Shown: positions 29,063-38,624 of the stretch, piece after piece
Layout of the letters: each line of letters opens with the position of its first letter
Position numbering within the stretch: position 1 is the stretch's first letter
Origin: Alphaproteobacteria bacterium
GTDB lineage: Bacteria; Pseudomonadota; Alphaproteobacteria; Micropepsales; Micropepsaceae
Length of the DNA: 64,000 bases
Assembly (NCBI GenBank): GCA_016792565.1
Contig: JAEUMK010000098.1
Location: forward strand, 1 to 64,000
Direction of reading: 5' to 3'
The notes under the pieces: model-generated
Told to the model about the DNA's origin: nothing
Database searches by the model: none
Seen by the model: only the letters and a program-made list of their open reading frames with translations
Position numbers and translations under genes: made by a program

Positions 29063-30493
29063 TCAGGCTCCACCGAAGACGTCGATCGCCGCGAACAGGC
29101 AGGCGGGCGTCGCGTGCCCGACCTTGACCGACTGGTTGGGTTCGCCCTTGCCGCAATAGGGCGTTCCCGAAACCTCCCAGGTCTCGCGGCCGCCCACTCC
29201 CTTAAGCGAGCGCCAGAAGGCGGCCGAGATGCCGCGATAGTTCGGGTTGCGCACGACGCGGCCGAGGCGGCCATCCCTGATCTCGCGGGCGTATTCGCAG
29301 CCGAACTGGAACTTGTTGCGGCTGTCGTCGATCGACCACGAGCGGTTGGTCTCCATGTAGACGCCGCGCTCGACGCGCCCGACCAGCGCCTCGAGCGAGC
29401 CTTCGCCGGGCTCCAGGTTGATGTTGGCCATGCGGTCGATGGCCGGGCGGTTCCAGGAGCAGGCGCGCTCGTTGGCGACCCCGGCGAGGCCGGCCCGGGC
29501 CTGGCTGGTGGCGCCGCCGAGCGGGCGGACGAGCAGGCCCTCGCGGATCAGGTATTCGCGGTCCGCGCGGCTGCCGTGATCGTCGTAGGCATAGGAGGCG
29601 ACCTCCTCGCCGATGCCCGGATCGAAGGTGACGTTCAGCAAAGGCGAGCCGTACCGGTAGGTCCCGAACATGTCGGGCGTCACGAAGCTGGTGCCGGCGT
29701 AGTTGCGCTCGTCGCCGAGGATGCGGTCGAGCTCCAGCGGGTGGCCGATCGACTCGTGCACCTGCAGCACCATCTGGTCGGGGGCGAGCACCACGTCCAT
29801 GGTGCCGGCCGGGCAGTTGGGCGCGTCGAGCAGTTCGATCGCCTCGCGGGCGATGCGTTCGGGGGCGGCGGCGAAGGCGAGCTGGTCCAGCACCTCGGCG
29901 CCGCCGGTGCGCATCGAGGATTCGCCGAAGGTGCGGCGCTGGCTTTCGCCCTGGGCGCTCGCCGCCGCCCACAGGGTGGGCTGCAGGTAGTGGAAGCGCT
30001 GGGCGATGCGGCCGCCGCCGGCGTCGGCCAGAAGCTGTTCCTTGTCGATCGCCCAGAAGGCGGCGCCCCAGTCGGAGATGCGTTCGTCGATCCGCATCCG
30101 GCGCGAGGCGTCGGCAAGCATGTCCAGGCGGTCGGCGAAGGCGAGCATCGCCCAGGGGCGCTGCTCCGGCCCGGCATAGGACGCCTCGCCCGCCAGCGCC
30201 GGGGCGCCCGGAATGCCGGGGACCATGCGGCCGGCCGTGACGGCGGCCATGTCGGCGGCGCGGGCGCAGGCCGCGGCGAGCCCAGCCTCGCCGAGGTCGC
30301 TGGTCGCGGCATAGCCGAGGCCACCGCCATGACGTATCGTCACCATAGCGCCGAAGCTTTCGGAGGCGCGGCGCGGCACCGGGGCGTCGCGCTCGACGCT
30401 CAGCCGCTCCTCTCGCCTGCGTTCGATTCGCAGGACGCAATGCTCGACCGCCGGCGCAACCCGGCGAAAACGGCGTTCGATGTCCTCAAACAC
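29063..30493 (-). CDS. TldD-like zinc metallopeptidase
   Basis: A 476-residue U62 family peptidase. The zinc site HESIGHPLELD (HExxxH, near residue 246) is complete and the C-terminal cysteine ligand is present in TPYCGKGEPNQSVKVG. It should form a heterodimer with the TldE-like protein encoded next and cleave small or unfolded peptides in the cytosol. Translation starts at GTG (30493) with AAGGAG about 11 bases upstream. It is divergent from a large TonB receptor with a palindrome between them. It may be a paralogue of the housekeeping tldD, which is not in this window. Confidence 0.9.
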   Translation of the reverse strand: MFEDIERRFRRVAPAVEHCVLRIERRREERLSVERDAPVPRRASESFGAMVTIRHGGGLGYAATSDLGEAGLAAACARAADMAAVTAGRMVPGIPGAPALAGEASYAGPEQRPWAMLAFADRLDMLADASRRMRIDERISDWGAAFWAIDKEQLLADAGGGRIAQRFHYLQPTLWAAASAQGESQRRTFGESSMRTGGAEVLDQLAFAAAPERIAREAIELLDAPNCPAGTMDVVLAPDQMVLQVHESIGHPLELDRILGDERNYAGTSFVTPDMFGTYRYGSPLLNVTFDPGIGEEVASYAYDDHGSRADREYLIREGLLVRPLGGATSQARAGLAGVANERACSWNRPAIDRMANINLEPGEGSLEALVGRVERGVYMETNRSWSIDDSRNKFQFGCEYAREIRDGRLGRVVRNPNYRGISAAFWRSLKGVGGRETWEVSGTPYCGKGEPNQSVKVGHATPACLFAAIDVFGGA

Positions 30494-30927
30494 GGGCGGT
30501 CGGCTCCTTGCGGCCGAAGGCTGTCCGGAACGGCTTGCCGGATCGTCGCCGGAGCGCGATTCGACCCTTCGCAGGCCCGGGACGGACTGTGGATTGACCC
30601 TCGGAAAGCCCTTTTAGCACAGTATGTTAACAAGATCTTACCAAGTCGGGGCCGGGACTGCCCCGGACGGGCTGCACAAATGCCACAGTCCGCCTTGATA
30701 GTGTCTCCGAAGCGTCAAACTGTTTGACCCCCCCGCCCCCGCTCAATAGCCTCCCGCGCAATGGCAAAGTCGGGCCGGACTCCAGCAATCGTTGCGGGGT
30801 CCGGTCCTTGCCGATTGCCGGACGACAAATGGCGTTGACCATGTTTTCCGGCGGCTCAATGGAGGCCGGCGCTTTGGCCAGGGTCAATCCGGAGAGATCA
30901 GCTGAACCTTTTCTTTGGGGGTATTCT
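30494..30927. other. Divergent intergenic region tldD / TonB receptor
   Basis: 434 bases without a convincing gene. It is more AT-rich than its surroundings, for example around 30610-30645, and carries a perfect 15-base palindrome at 30714-30728. It must hold the promoters for both divergent transcripts. A TTGACC at 30835-30840 is a possible -35 for the receptor, but its -10 is poor. Confidence 0.6.
30714..30728. promoter_or_regulatory. Perfect palindrome, candidate operator
   Basis: GTCAAAC-T-GTTTGAC is a perfect inverted repeat of 7-base arms around one base, roughly midway between the divergent tldD and TonB receptor starts. Each arm contains TTGAC, so it could overlap a -35 element. The binding protein is unknown. 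Confidence 0.45.
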
Positions 30928-33900
30928 GTGTCCACTACACTACTCGAACGGTCTCTGAAGGTCGCCCTGCTGGCCAGCGCCAGTGCCGCGATTCTTTCGA
31001 GCCCGGCTATCGCGCAAGACGTTCCGGCTCCCGTCGAGGCCGTCGGCGAGGAAGAGGTCGTCGTCACCGGTTCGCGCATCCAGCGCCGCGACTTCGTGGC
31101 GACCAGCCCGATCGCCACGGTGACGGGCGAGCAGGCTGTCCAGAACGCGGACATCACGCTCGACACCTACCTGAACACGCTGCCCCAGGCGAACCCGGCG
31201 GGCACGTCCACCTCGAACAACCCCGGCAACGGCGGCCAGTCGAACATCAACCTGCGCGGTCTCGGCTCGAACCGTAACCTCGTCCTGGTCGACGGACGCC
31301 GTCCGATGGTGTCGGGCACCGACCAGACGGTCGACCTCAACACGATCCCGGCCGCGCTGATCGAGCGCATCGAGATCATCACCGGCGGCGCCGGCGCGAC
31401 CTACGGCGCCGACGCGCTGGCGGGCGTCGTCAACATCATCCTGAAGAAGGATTTCGAGGGGATCGACTTCCGCTCGAACTACACCAACACGTCGAACTGG
31501 GACGGCGAGGAATACTCGTTCTCCGGCCTCGTCGGCGGCAATTTCGCCGACGGCAAGGGCAATGCGGTGATCTCGCTCGACCGCTCGTACCGCGAAGCGA
31601 TGACGAAGGGCCAGCGCGCCTTCGCCCGCTACGCGACCTCGACGACCGGCACCAACCCGACCGGCGGCTTCATCCACCAGTCGACGAACCCGATCGATCC
31701 GGCGGCAGTCAATGCCTTGTTCGGCCAGGCCTCCTACGGTTCGGTCGCCGCCGGCGGCGCGCTCAATACGCTGCTCGGCTTCAACTCCGACGGCACGCTG
31801 TTCTCGCGCGGTATCTTCAACAGCCCGATCGATGTCGAGAACTTCCGCTACGACATCAACTCGCCGGCCGCGCCGAACATCAACTATTTCCCGGACTTCT
31901 ACTCGTATAATTTCGACGAAGTGAACCTCCTGGTCCTTCCGTTCGAGCGCAAGAGCCTTACGGCGAAGGCGAACTACGAGATCGCGTCGGGCATCGAAGT
32001 GTTCGCGCAGGCGAGCTGGACCGAGAACAACGTCGCTTCGGGCGCCCTTGCCCCGACGCCGATCTCGCCGACGATCTATGCTCCCGGCACGGCCCCGAAC
32101 GGCCTCTCGGCCACCTCGGCGCTGGTTCTCGCCGGCGGCAACAACCGCGCCTCGGGCCTGATCGTTCCGGTCACCAACCCGTTCATCCCCGCCGACCTCG
32201 CGACGCTGCTCGCCTCGCGCACCGGCGACAACCCGCGCCTCGCCGGTGCGGGCGCCACGGAAGCCTTCGCCATCAACTGGCGCTCGCTGCCGCTGGGCCT
32301 GCGCCAGTCGAACACCGAGCAGACGGTCGTTCAGTACCTGATCGGCATCAACGCCGAGCTCGGCGCCGGCTGGAGCGCGCATGCCTATGCGTCGGAAGGC
32401 AAGACCGAGATCGACGTGCTCGCGACGGGCAATTTCGACATCACCCGCGGCCTGCAGCTGCTGGCGGCGGCGGACGGCGGCGCCTCGATCTGCGCCGGCG
32501 GCTTCAATCCGTTCGGCATCAACGGCCTGTCGGATGAGTGCATCCAGTACCTGCAGGTCGATGCGACCACGAGCACCGAGTTCACGCAGCAGATCTTCCA
32601 GGCCTATGCGACCGGCCCGATCGCGACCCTCGCGGCCGGCGACGTCGAAGTGGTGATCGGCGGCGAGCACCGCTACTTCGAGTACAATTTCAACCCGGGT
32701 ACGCTGAACTCGCCGGTGGCCGGCTTCAACACCGCCAATCCGGCCCGCGGCACCAACAGCTTCACCGACTTCTTCGCCGAAGTCCTCATCCCGGTCGTCG
32801 CCGACGCGGAATGGGCGAAGCGCCTGGAGTTCAGCCTCGGCTACCGTTACTCCGAGAGCCAGTTCATCGACGAGTTCAACGGCATCGAGGGCGATACCCG
32901 TTCCGACAGCGCCTACAAGATCGACATGCTGTGGGAGGTCAACGACATCGCCCTGGTGCGCGCGTCGTACCAGCGCGCCGTCCGCGCCCCGAACTTCGAC
33001 GAACTGTTCTCGGGCGGCAGCTCGTTCCCGCAGTTCTACGATCCCTGCTCGATCGGCACGGCCGCCCGCACCAATGGCGGCGCGGCGTTCGATGCGCTCT
33101 GCATCGGCACCGGCGTCTCGAACTATGCCTCGTTCGTCGCGTCGCCGGGCGGCCAGTTCCCGCTGGCGACCTCGGGCAACACGGATCTCAACCCCGAAAC
33201 CGCCGACACGTGGACGCTGGGCGTCGCGTTCTCGTCGCCGTGGGAAGACGATCCGATCTTCGGCAATGCGCGTCTGTCGATCGACTACTACAACATCAAG
33301 ATCAAGGACGTCATCGCCACCCCGGATCCGAACCTGTTCGTGGCGAACTGCTACAACTACTTCGGCAACAACCCGACGCTCGACCCGAACTTCTTCGACT
33401 GCCAGGCGGTCGCAGGAAGCCGTGCCGGCGGCGGCGGTCAGCTGCTCGGCCTCGTCTCGAACCCGCTCGATCCCAGCGGCAATTTCGAGGGCATCAACCA
33501 GGGCTACGTCCAGACGGACGGCATCGACGTCCAGTTCCAGATGGGCTTCGATCTGGAAGCGCTGGGCGCCGGCGAGGACAGCGGTTCGATCGCGCTCAAC
33601 ATCCTGATGAACTACCTGCTCTCCTACGAGGTGCAGGAACGTCCCGGCATCCCGGCGCTCGATTATGCCGGCACCGTGTCGTATTTCGGTCAGGGCCTGG
33701 GCACGAGCTTCCCCGAGCTGAAGATCACCACCAACCTCGCCTACACGATCGGCGACCTGACGCTCGACACCCGCATCCGCTACATCGATGCGATGGCGAA
33801 CCGCGCCTCGGTGCAGTTCCCGGGCGAGTCGTTCGCTGGCGTGCCGGCGACGTACTACATCGACCTCGCGGCCGAGTATCAGCTGATCGAGAATGTCGGC

Positions 33901-34035
33901 CTGCGGATCGGCGTGAACAACGTCACCGACCAGGATCCGCGGACCTACGCGCCGAACGTCCAGTCCGGCACCGATCCGTCGACCTACGACATCTACGGCC
34001 GCCGCTACTTCGCGCAGACCAAGATCCGCTTCTGA
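30928..34035 (+). CDS. TonB-dependent outer-membrane receptor
   Basis: A 1035-residue receptor for energised uptake across the outer membrane. A signal peptide ends near SSPAIAQ, then comes a TonB-box-like EEEVVVTGSRI, the plug domain (about 45-170: NINLRGLGSNRNLVLVDGRR, IERIEIITGGAGATYGADALAGVVNIILKK) and a long barrel ending VGLRIGVNNVTDQDPRTY and RRYFAQTKIRF with the terminal phenylalanine. The GTG at 30928 is chosen because the signal peptide begins there and GGGGG lies 7 bases upstream. The ligand is unknown; large receptors of this type often import peptides, glycans or iron chelates. A terminator follows. Confidence 0.94.
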   Translation: MSTTLLERSLKVALLASASAAILSSPAIAQDVPAPVEAVGEEEVVVTGSRIQRRDFVATSPIATVTGEQAVQNADITLDTYLNTLPQANPAGTSTSNNPGNGGQSNINLRGLGSNRNLVLVDGRRPMVSGTDQTVDLNTIPAALIERIEIITGGAGATYGADALAGVVNIILKKDFEGIDFRSNYTNTSNWDGEEYSFSGLVGGNFADGKGNAVISLDRSYREAMTKGQRAFARYATSTTGTNPTGGFIHQSTNPIDPAAVNALFGQASYGSVAAGGALNTLLGFNSDGTLFSRGIFNSPIDVENFRYDINSPAAPNINYFPDFYSYNFDEVNLLVLPFERKSLTAKANYEIASGIEVFAQASWTENNVASGALAPTPISPTIYAPGTAPNGLSATSALVLAGGNNRASGLIVPVTNPFIPADLATLLASRTGDNPRLAGAGATEAFAINWRSLPLGLRQSNTEQTVVQYLIGINAELGAGWSAHAYASEGKTEIDVLATGNFDITRGLQLLAAADGGASICAGGFNPFGINGLSDECIQYLQVDATTSTEFTQQIFQAYATGPIATLAAGDVEVVIGGEHRYFEYNFNPGTLNSPVAGFNTANPARGTNSFTDFFAEVLIPVVADAEWAKRLEFSLGYRYSESQFIDEFNGIEGDTRSDSAYKIDMLWEVNDIALVRASYQRAVRAPNFDELFSGGSSFPQFYDPCSIGTAARTNGGAAFDALCIGTGVSNYASFVASPGGQFPLATSGNTDLNPETADTWTLGVAFSSPWEDDPIFGNARLSIDYYNIKIKDVIATPDPNLFVANCYNYFGNNPTLDPNFFDCQAVAGSRAGGGGQLLGLVSNPLDPSGNFEGINQGYVQTDGIDVQFQMGFDLEALGAGEDSGSIALNILMNYLLSYEVQERPGIPALDYAGTVSYFGQGLGTSFPELKITTNLAYTIGDLTLDTRIRYIDAMANRASVQFPGESFAGVPATYYIDLAAEYQLIENVGLRIGVNNVTDQDPRTYAPNVQSGTDPSTYDIYGRRYFAQTKIRF

Positions 34036-34064
34036 TCTTACGCGCGAAACGCAACACGATCCGG

Positions 34065-34097
34065 GAAGGGCGGCGCCAAGCGCCGCCCTTCTTCTTT
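34065..34097 (+). terminator. Rho-independent terminator after the TonB receptor
   Basis: An 11-base perfect stem (GAAGGGCGGCG / CGCCGCCCTTC) with a CCAAG loop is followed by TTCTTT, 29 bases past the receptor stop. It separates the receptor from the TPR-2OG gene, although read-through is possible since the next gene starts only 30 bases later. Confidence 0.85.
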
Positions 34098-34126
34098 GGC
34101 GCATCCCCTTCTGCTATCGATCCGCC

Positions 34127-35944
34127 ATGGCGCTTCCCCCCGCCCCGACCGACGAAATGCTGCGCCGCGCCCTGACGGCGCTGCGCGGCGGCGCGGCGGC
34201 CGAGGGCGAACACCTCCTGCGGCAGGTTCTCGCCGCCGATCCGTCGCAGCCCGACGCGCTCCAGCTGCTCGGCCTCTCCGCCAGGACGGCGGGGCGGCTG
34301 TCCGAGGCGATCGATCTGTTCCGTCGCTCGCTCGCCGGACGCGACGGCCAGCCCCACGTCCACAACAATCTCGGCAATGCACTGAAGGCGGCCGGCGAGA
34401 TGGCGGAGGCCGAGCGGCACTACCGCATCGCGCTGGCCCAGAAGGCGGACTACGCCGACGCGGCGCTCAATCTCGGCATCCTCCTCATCGAAACCGCGCG
34501 CTTCGCCGACGCCCAGCGCCATCTGGACGACGCCGCGCGGCGCTTTCCCGCCAGCGCCCCGATCGCCGAGGCGCTGGCCATCGTCCGGCAGGATGTCGGC
34601 GACGGCGCAGGGGCCGTCGAGGCCGCCCGGCGCGCCACGGCGCTCGGTCCGGCGCGCCTCACCGCCTGGCACGGGCTCGGCCAGGCCGAACAGGCCGCCG
34701 GCGACTTCCCGGCGGCCGAGCAGGCCTTCCGCAAGGCCCTCGCCATCGACCGCCGCTCGGCGCCGAGCTGGGCTGGTCTCAGCAACGCCCTGCGCTGCCA
34801 GTTGCGCGACGCCGAGGCCGAGACCGCGCTGCGCCAGGCGCTGACGATCAACCCGCTCGACATCGCCGCGCATCGCAACCTGAACGCGATCCTCTGGGAG
34901 CACGGCAAGGCCGGCGAGCATCTCGCCAGCTATCGCGACGCCGCCGCCCGCCACCCGAACGAGATCGGGCTGCGCCTCGCCTTCGCCGAGGAGTTGCTGC
35001 AGGCCGGCCGGACCGACGAGGCCGAACGGCCCATCGCCGAGTGCCGGGCGCTCGCCCCCGACGATCCGCATGCCCTCGATCTCGCCGCCCGGCTGACGGC
35101 GCGGCGGGGCGATGCGGAGGCGGCGCTCGTCCTGCACCGGCGCGCGGCGGAAGCGGCGCCGGCCAGCGCCTTCGTCGTCAATCTCTGCGACACGCTGCTG
35201 CGGCTGGAGCGGGCCGACGAGGCGGACGCGGAATGCGTGCGGTTCCTGAAGACCGCGCCGGACGACCAGGCGATCCTCTCGCGCCAGCTTCTGGCGCTGC
35301 GGATGATGGGCGATCCGCGCTACCGCGAGCTCTTCGACCCCGACACCATGACCGCGTGCCTCGACGTGGCGCCGCCGGACGGGCTGGACGCCGGGACCTT
35401 CCTCGAGCGCCTGGCCGCGCACCTAAGGGCGCTGCACACCTCGACGACCCAGCCGATCGACCAGACGCTCGAGGGCGGGACGCAGACCTTCGGCCACCTC
35501 TTCGCCGTCGACCGCTCGCCGATCGTCGGCGCGCTGCGGGCGGCGATTCAGACTTCGGTCGAGGGTTTCGTCGCCGGCCTGCCCGACGATACGCGCCACC
35601 CCTTCTTCCGGCGGAAATCGCCTTCGATCCGTTTCACCGGATCGTGGTCGGTGCGGCTGCATGCGCACGGCTTCCACACCAACCACTACCACCCCAAGGG
35701 CTGGATCAGTTCGGCCTTCTATGTGGTCGTCCCGCCCGAGGCGGACGACGAGACGGCGCGGCCGGGCTGGTTCACCTTCGGCCAGTCCAACATGGCGCTT
35801 GGGGCCAGCGACGTGGTGGAGCGCTACGTCAAGCCGCAGCCCGGCAAGCTGGTGCTGTTTCCATCCTATGTCTGGCATGGCACGGTGCCGTTCACTAGAA
35901 GCGCCGAGCGGATGACCGTCGCCTTCGATGCGGCCCCTCTCTGA
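34127..35944 (+). CDS. TPR protein fused to a putative 2OG-Fe(II) oxygenase
   Basis: A 605-residue protein. Residues 1 to about 400 are helical TPR repeats (for example PHVHNNLGNALKAAGEMAEAERHYRIAL). The C-terminal part from about 470 resembles the putative 2OG-Fe(II) oxygenase family PF13759: SWSVRLHAHGFHTNHYHPKGWISSAFYV and KPQPGKLVLFPSYVWHGTVPF supply the histidines and the basic residue expected for iron and 2-oxoglutarate. The TPRs likely present a protein or peptide for hydroxylation. No signal peptide is seen, so it is cytosolic. It directly follows a TonB receptor gene, an arrangement I recall from sphingomonads and Caulobacter relatives. Confidence 0.85.
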   Translation: MALPPAPTDEMLRRALTALRGGAAAEGEHLLRQVLAADPSQPDALQLLGLSARTAGRLSEAIDLFRRSLAGRDGQPHVHNNLGNALKAAGEMAEAERHYRIALAQKADYADAALNLGILLIETARFADAQRHLDDAARRFPASAPIAEALAIVRQDVGDGAGAVEAARRATALGPARLTAWHGLGQAEQAAGDFPAAEQAFRKALAIDRRSAPSWAGLSNALRCQLRDAEAETALRQALTINPLDIAAHRNLNAILWEHGKAGEHLASYRDAAARHPNEIGLRLAFAEELLQAGRTDEAERPIAECRALAPDDPHALDLAARLTARRGDAEAALVLHRRAAEAAPASAFVVNLCDTLLRLERADEADAECVRFLKTAPDDQAILSRQLLALRMMGDPRYRELFDPDTMTACLDVAPPDGLDAGTFLERLAAHLRALHTSTTQPIDQTLEGGTQTFGHLFAVDRSPIVGALRAAIQTSVEGFVAGLPDDTRHPFFRRKSPSIRFTGSWSVRLHAHGFHTNHYHPKGWISSAFYVVVPPEADDETARPGWFTFGQSNMALGASDVVERYVKPQPGKLVLFPSYVWHGTVPFTRSAERMTVAFDAAPL

Positions 35945-35967
35945 CAGCGGAACGAGAAGCAGACCGA

Positions 35968-36318
35968 ATGCCCGTCTTCGCCGCCTATACTCTGGTCTTC
36001 GTGCGCGACATGCAGCGCGCCGTCGCGTTCTATCGCGACGCCCTGGGCATGACCGTGCGCATGGCGACGCCCGCCTGGAGCGAACTCGAGATCGCCGGGG
36101 CGACGGTCGCGCTGCATTCGGGGCGCGAAGGCAACGCCGCGCAGGAAATCCCGCTCGGCTTCAAGGTGCTGAACATCGACGCCGTCGCCAATGCGGTGGT
36201 GGATGCGGGCGGCTTCATCCACGCCCCCAAGCGCCAGGCGCAGGGCGAGCCCGCCATCGTCAAGGCGGGCGACCCCGACGGGAACGTCTTCTTCCTGTCG
36301 GAAGGACCGGGCGCCTAG
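35968..36318 (+). CDS. VOC family (glyoxalase-like) protein
   Basis: A 116-residue single vicinal-oxygen-chelate module. YTLVFVRDMQRAVAFYRDALGMTVR opens it, and AGDPDGNVFFLSEGP closes it with the conserved metal-site region. It could be a lyase, dioxygenase or binding protein; the substrate is not readable. It begins 23 bases after the TPR-2OG stop with GAGAAG upstream and is probably cotranscribed. It converges on folC. Confidence 0.88.
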   Translation: MPVFAAYTLVFVRDMQRAVAFYRDALGMTVRMATPAWSELEIAGATVALHSGREGNAAQEIPLGFKVLNIDAVANAVVDAGGFIHAPKRQAQGEPAIVKAGDPDGNVFFLSEGPGA

Positions 36319-36354
36319 AGCCAGTTCCGCTTCGGTCGAACCGGACCGGAGACG

Positions 36355-37671
36355 CTAGCCGTTCTGGGCGAGGATGCGGCCCGCCAGATAGAGCGAGCCG
36401 CAGATCAGGATACGCGGCGGCGTCTCGTCGTCGTCGAGCGAGACACGGGCGGTGATCTGATCGAGCGCATCGCCGATGTCCTCGGCCGGATCGGCCTTGA
36501 GACCGGCCGAGCGCGCCGCGTCGTAGAGCGCCCCGGCGCCCAGCGCATTGGGCTCGCCCGGAATGGTCAGCGTCGAGACATGGCGCGCGAGGCCCCGGAA
36601 ATGGACGAAGAACCCCGCCGGGTCCTTGGTGCTCAGCATGCCGACGATCAGGTAGAGAGGACGCGGGCGCTTCTCCTCAAGATCGGCGAGGGTCTCGGCG
36701 ATGGCGGCGGCGGCGTGCGGATTGTGCCCGCCGTCGAGCCAGATCTCGGCGCCCTCGGGGGCATCCTCCACCAGCGGCCCGTAGGTGAGGCGCTGCATGC
36801 GCGCCGGCCAGGCGACATTCGCAAGACCCGTCTCGATCGCCTGTTCGGACACGGCGAAACGGTCCTGGGCGCGCAGCGCGGCGATGGCGGTCGCGGCATT
36901 GGCGATCTGGTGCACGCCGACCAGCCGGGGCGGCGGCAGATCGAGCACGCCCTGACCATCCTGGAAGACGATCCGCCCGTGTTCCTCGTGCGCCGAGAAG
37001 TCGCGGCCCCAGGCGATGACCGGCGCATCGACCCGATTGGCCGCCGCTTCGATCACCGCAAGAGCGGCCGCGTCCTGAGGACCGACGACGAGCGGGCGGC
37101 CTCGCTTGGCGATGCCGGCCTTCTCGGCGGCGATCAGTTCGATCGTATCGCCCAGGAAGTGCTGATGGTCGAGACCGACCGGGGTAATGACCGAGACGAG
37201 CGGCGAGTCGATCACGTTGGTCGCGTCCAGCACGCCGCCGAGGCCGACCTCGAGCACCAGGGCATCGGCCGGCACCCGCGCGAAGGCGAGCAACGCCGCC
37301 GCCGTGGTGATCTCGAAGAAGGTGATCGCCATGCCGTCCGCAGCGCGCTCGCATTCGTCGAGCAGGATCTGCAGCGCGTCCTCGCTGATCAACGTGCCGG
37401 CAAGGCGGATGCGTTCATGGAAGCGCACCAAATGCGGCGACGTGTAGACATGGACCTTGAGGCCCGCCGCTTCCAGGATGGCGCGCAGCGTGGCGCAGGT
37501 CGAGCCTTTGCCGTTGGTGCCGGCGACGTGGAAGACCGGCGGCAGGCGCCGTTCGGGGTGGCCAAGCCGGACCAGCAGCGCACGCATACGGTCGAGCGAG
37601 AGGTCGATCGCCTTGGGATGAAGGCGCATCAGCCGTTCGAGGATCGCGTCGCTGGAGGTCGTGGAACTCAT
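36355..37671 (-). CDS. folC: Bifunctional folylpolyglutamate synthase / dihydrofolate synthase
   Basis: A 438-residue Mur-ligase-like enzyme adding glutamate to dihydropteroate and folates. P-loop [13 protein letters not shown] is at about 48-60, the Omega loop [13 protein letters not shown] follows, and [26 protein letters not shown] and [11 protein letters not shown] (glutamate ligase domain) are all present. It ends the pyrF-trpF-trpB-trpA-accD-folC run and overlaps accD by four bases. The accD-folC adjacency is widespread in proteobacteria. Confidence 0.96.
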   Translation of the reverse strand: MSSTTSSDAILERLMRLHPKAIDLSLDRMRALLVRLGHPERRLPPVFHVAGTNGKGSTCATLRAILEAAGLKVHVYTSPHLVRFHERIRLAGTLISEDALQILLDECERAADGMAITFFEITTAAALLAFARVPADALVLEVGLGGVLDATNVIDSPLVSVITPVGLDHQHFLGDTIELIAAEKAGIAKRGRPLVVGPQDAAALAVIEAAANRVDAPVIAWGRDFSAHEEHGRIVFQDGQGVLDLPPPRLVGVHQIANAATAIAALRAQDRFAVSEQAIETGLANVAWPARMQRLTYGPLVEDAPEGAEIWLDGGHNPHAAAAIAETLADLEEKRPRPLYLIVGMLSTKDPAGFFVHFRGLARHVSTLTIPGEPNALGAGALYDAARSAGLKADPAEDIGDALDQITARVSLDDDETPPRILICGSLYLAGRILAQNG

Positions 37672-38612
37672 TGCGCCGCTTGGGTCTCGCCTTCCGTGGC
37701 GGGCTCATCGGCAACCGGGCCGGCGGCGGGCCCGGCCTCAGCCGCCTGCGGCGCCGGGGCGGGCGCGCCGGTCATCAGAGCGATCAGGCGGGCGACCGTC
37801 TCCTTCATCCGGTGGCGATGGACGACCATGTCGACCATGCCGTGCTCGAGCAGATACTCGGCCTTCTGGAAACTGTCGGGAAGCTTTTCGCGGATGGTGT
37901 TCTCGATGACCCGGCGGCCGGAGAAGCCGATGACGGCGCCCGGCTCAGCGATGTGGACATCGCCCAGCATGGCGTAGGACGCCATGACGCCGCCGGTCGT
38001 CGGATCGGTCAGCACCACGATATAGGGCAGCCGCGCGTCGCGCAGCATCTGCACCGCGACCGTGGCGCGCGGCATCTGCATCAGCGAGAGAATGCCCTCC
38101 TGCATCCGGGCGCCGCCCGAGGCGACGATCAGCACGAGGGGAGCCTTGTCGGCGACGGCGCGCTCGGCGCCGGCGATGAACGCCTCGCCCGCCGCCATGC
38201 CGAGCGAGCCGCCCATGAAGGCGAAGTTCTGGCAGACGACGACGGCCGGCACGCCCGCGATGAGGCCTTTGGCGGCAATAACGGCGTCCTGCTGGCCGGT
38301 CTTGGTGCGGGCTTCCTTGATGCGGTCGGTGTAGCGCTTCTCGTCACGGAACTTCAGCGGATCGCCGGCGACGGCGATGAAGGGCAGTTCCTCGCAGGAG
38401 CCGCCGTCGAACATGAAAGCGAAGCGCTGGCGCGGCCCGGTCTTCATGTGGAAGTCGCAGTGCGAGCAGACATACTGCGCGGCTTCCAGGTCCCTCTGGA
38501 ACAGCATCTCGCCGCAGCTCGGACACTTGGTCCACAGATTGTCGGGCGTCGTCTCCTTGACGCCAAGCATCGACTTGATCCGGGGGCGGACGAAATTGGT
38601 GATCCAGTTCAT
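37668..38612 (-). CDS. accD: Acetyl-CoA carboxylase carboxyltransferase subunit beta
   Basis: A 314-residue subunit that, with AccA, transfers carboxyl from biotin to acetyl-CoA to give malonyl-CoA for fatty-acid synthesis. An N-terminal zinc ribbon has C30, C33, C49 and C52. The carboxylase core has [25 protein letters not shown] and [17 protein letters not shown]. The C-terminal tail of about 40 residues is alanine/proline-rich and variable. It sits 12 bases after trpA and overlaps folC. Confidence 0.97.
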   Translation of the reverse strand: MNWITNFVRPRIKSMLGVKETTPDNLWTKCPSCGEMLFQRDLEAAQYVCSHCDFHMKTGPRQRFAFMFDGGSCEELPFIAVAGDPLKFRDEKRYTDRIKEARTKTGQQDAVIAAKGLIAGVPAVVVCQNFAFMGGSLGMAAGEAFIAGAERAVADKAPLVLIVASGGARMQEGILSLMQMPRATVAVQMLRDARLPYIVVLTDPTTGGVMASYAMLGDVHIAEPGAVIGFSGRRVIENTIREKLPDSFQKAEYLLEHGMVDMVVHRHRMKETVARLIALMTGAPAPAPQAAEAGPAAGPVADEPATEGETQAAQ

Positions 38613-38624
38613 GTGCGTCTTCCC

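Noticed and set aside
30940-34104. A 1054-codon open frame antisense to the TonB receptor
   Set aside because: It has no recognisable domain and arginine/valine/aspartate-biased composition. The plus frame is an unmistakable TonB receptor with signal peptide, plug and C-terminal phenylalanine.
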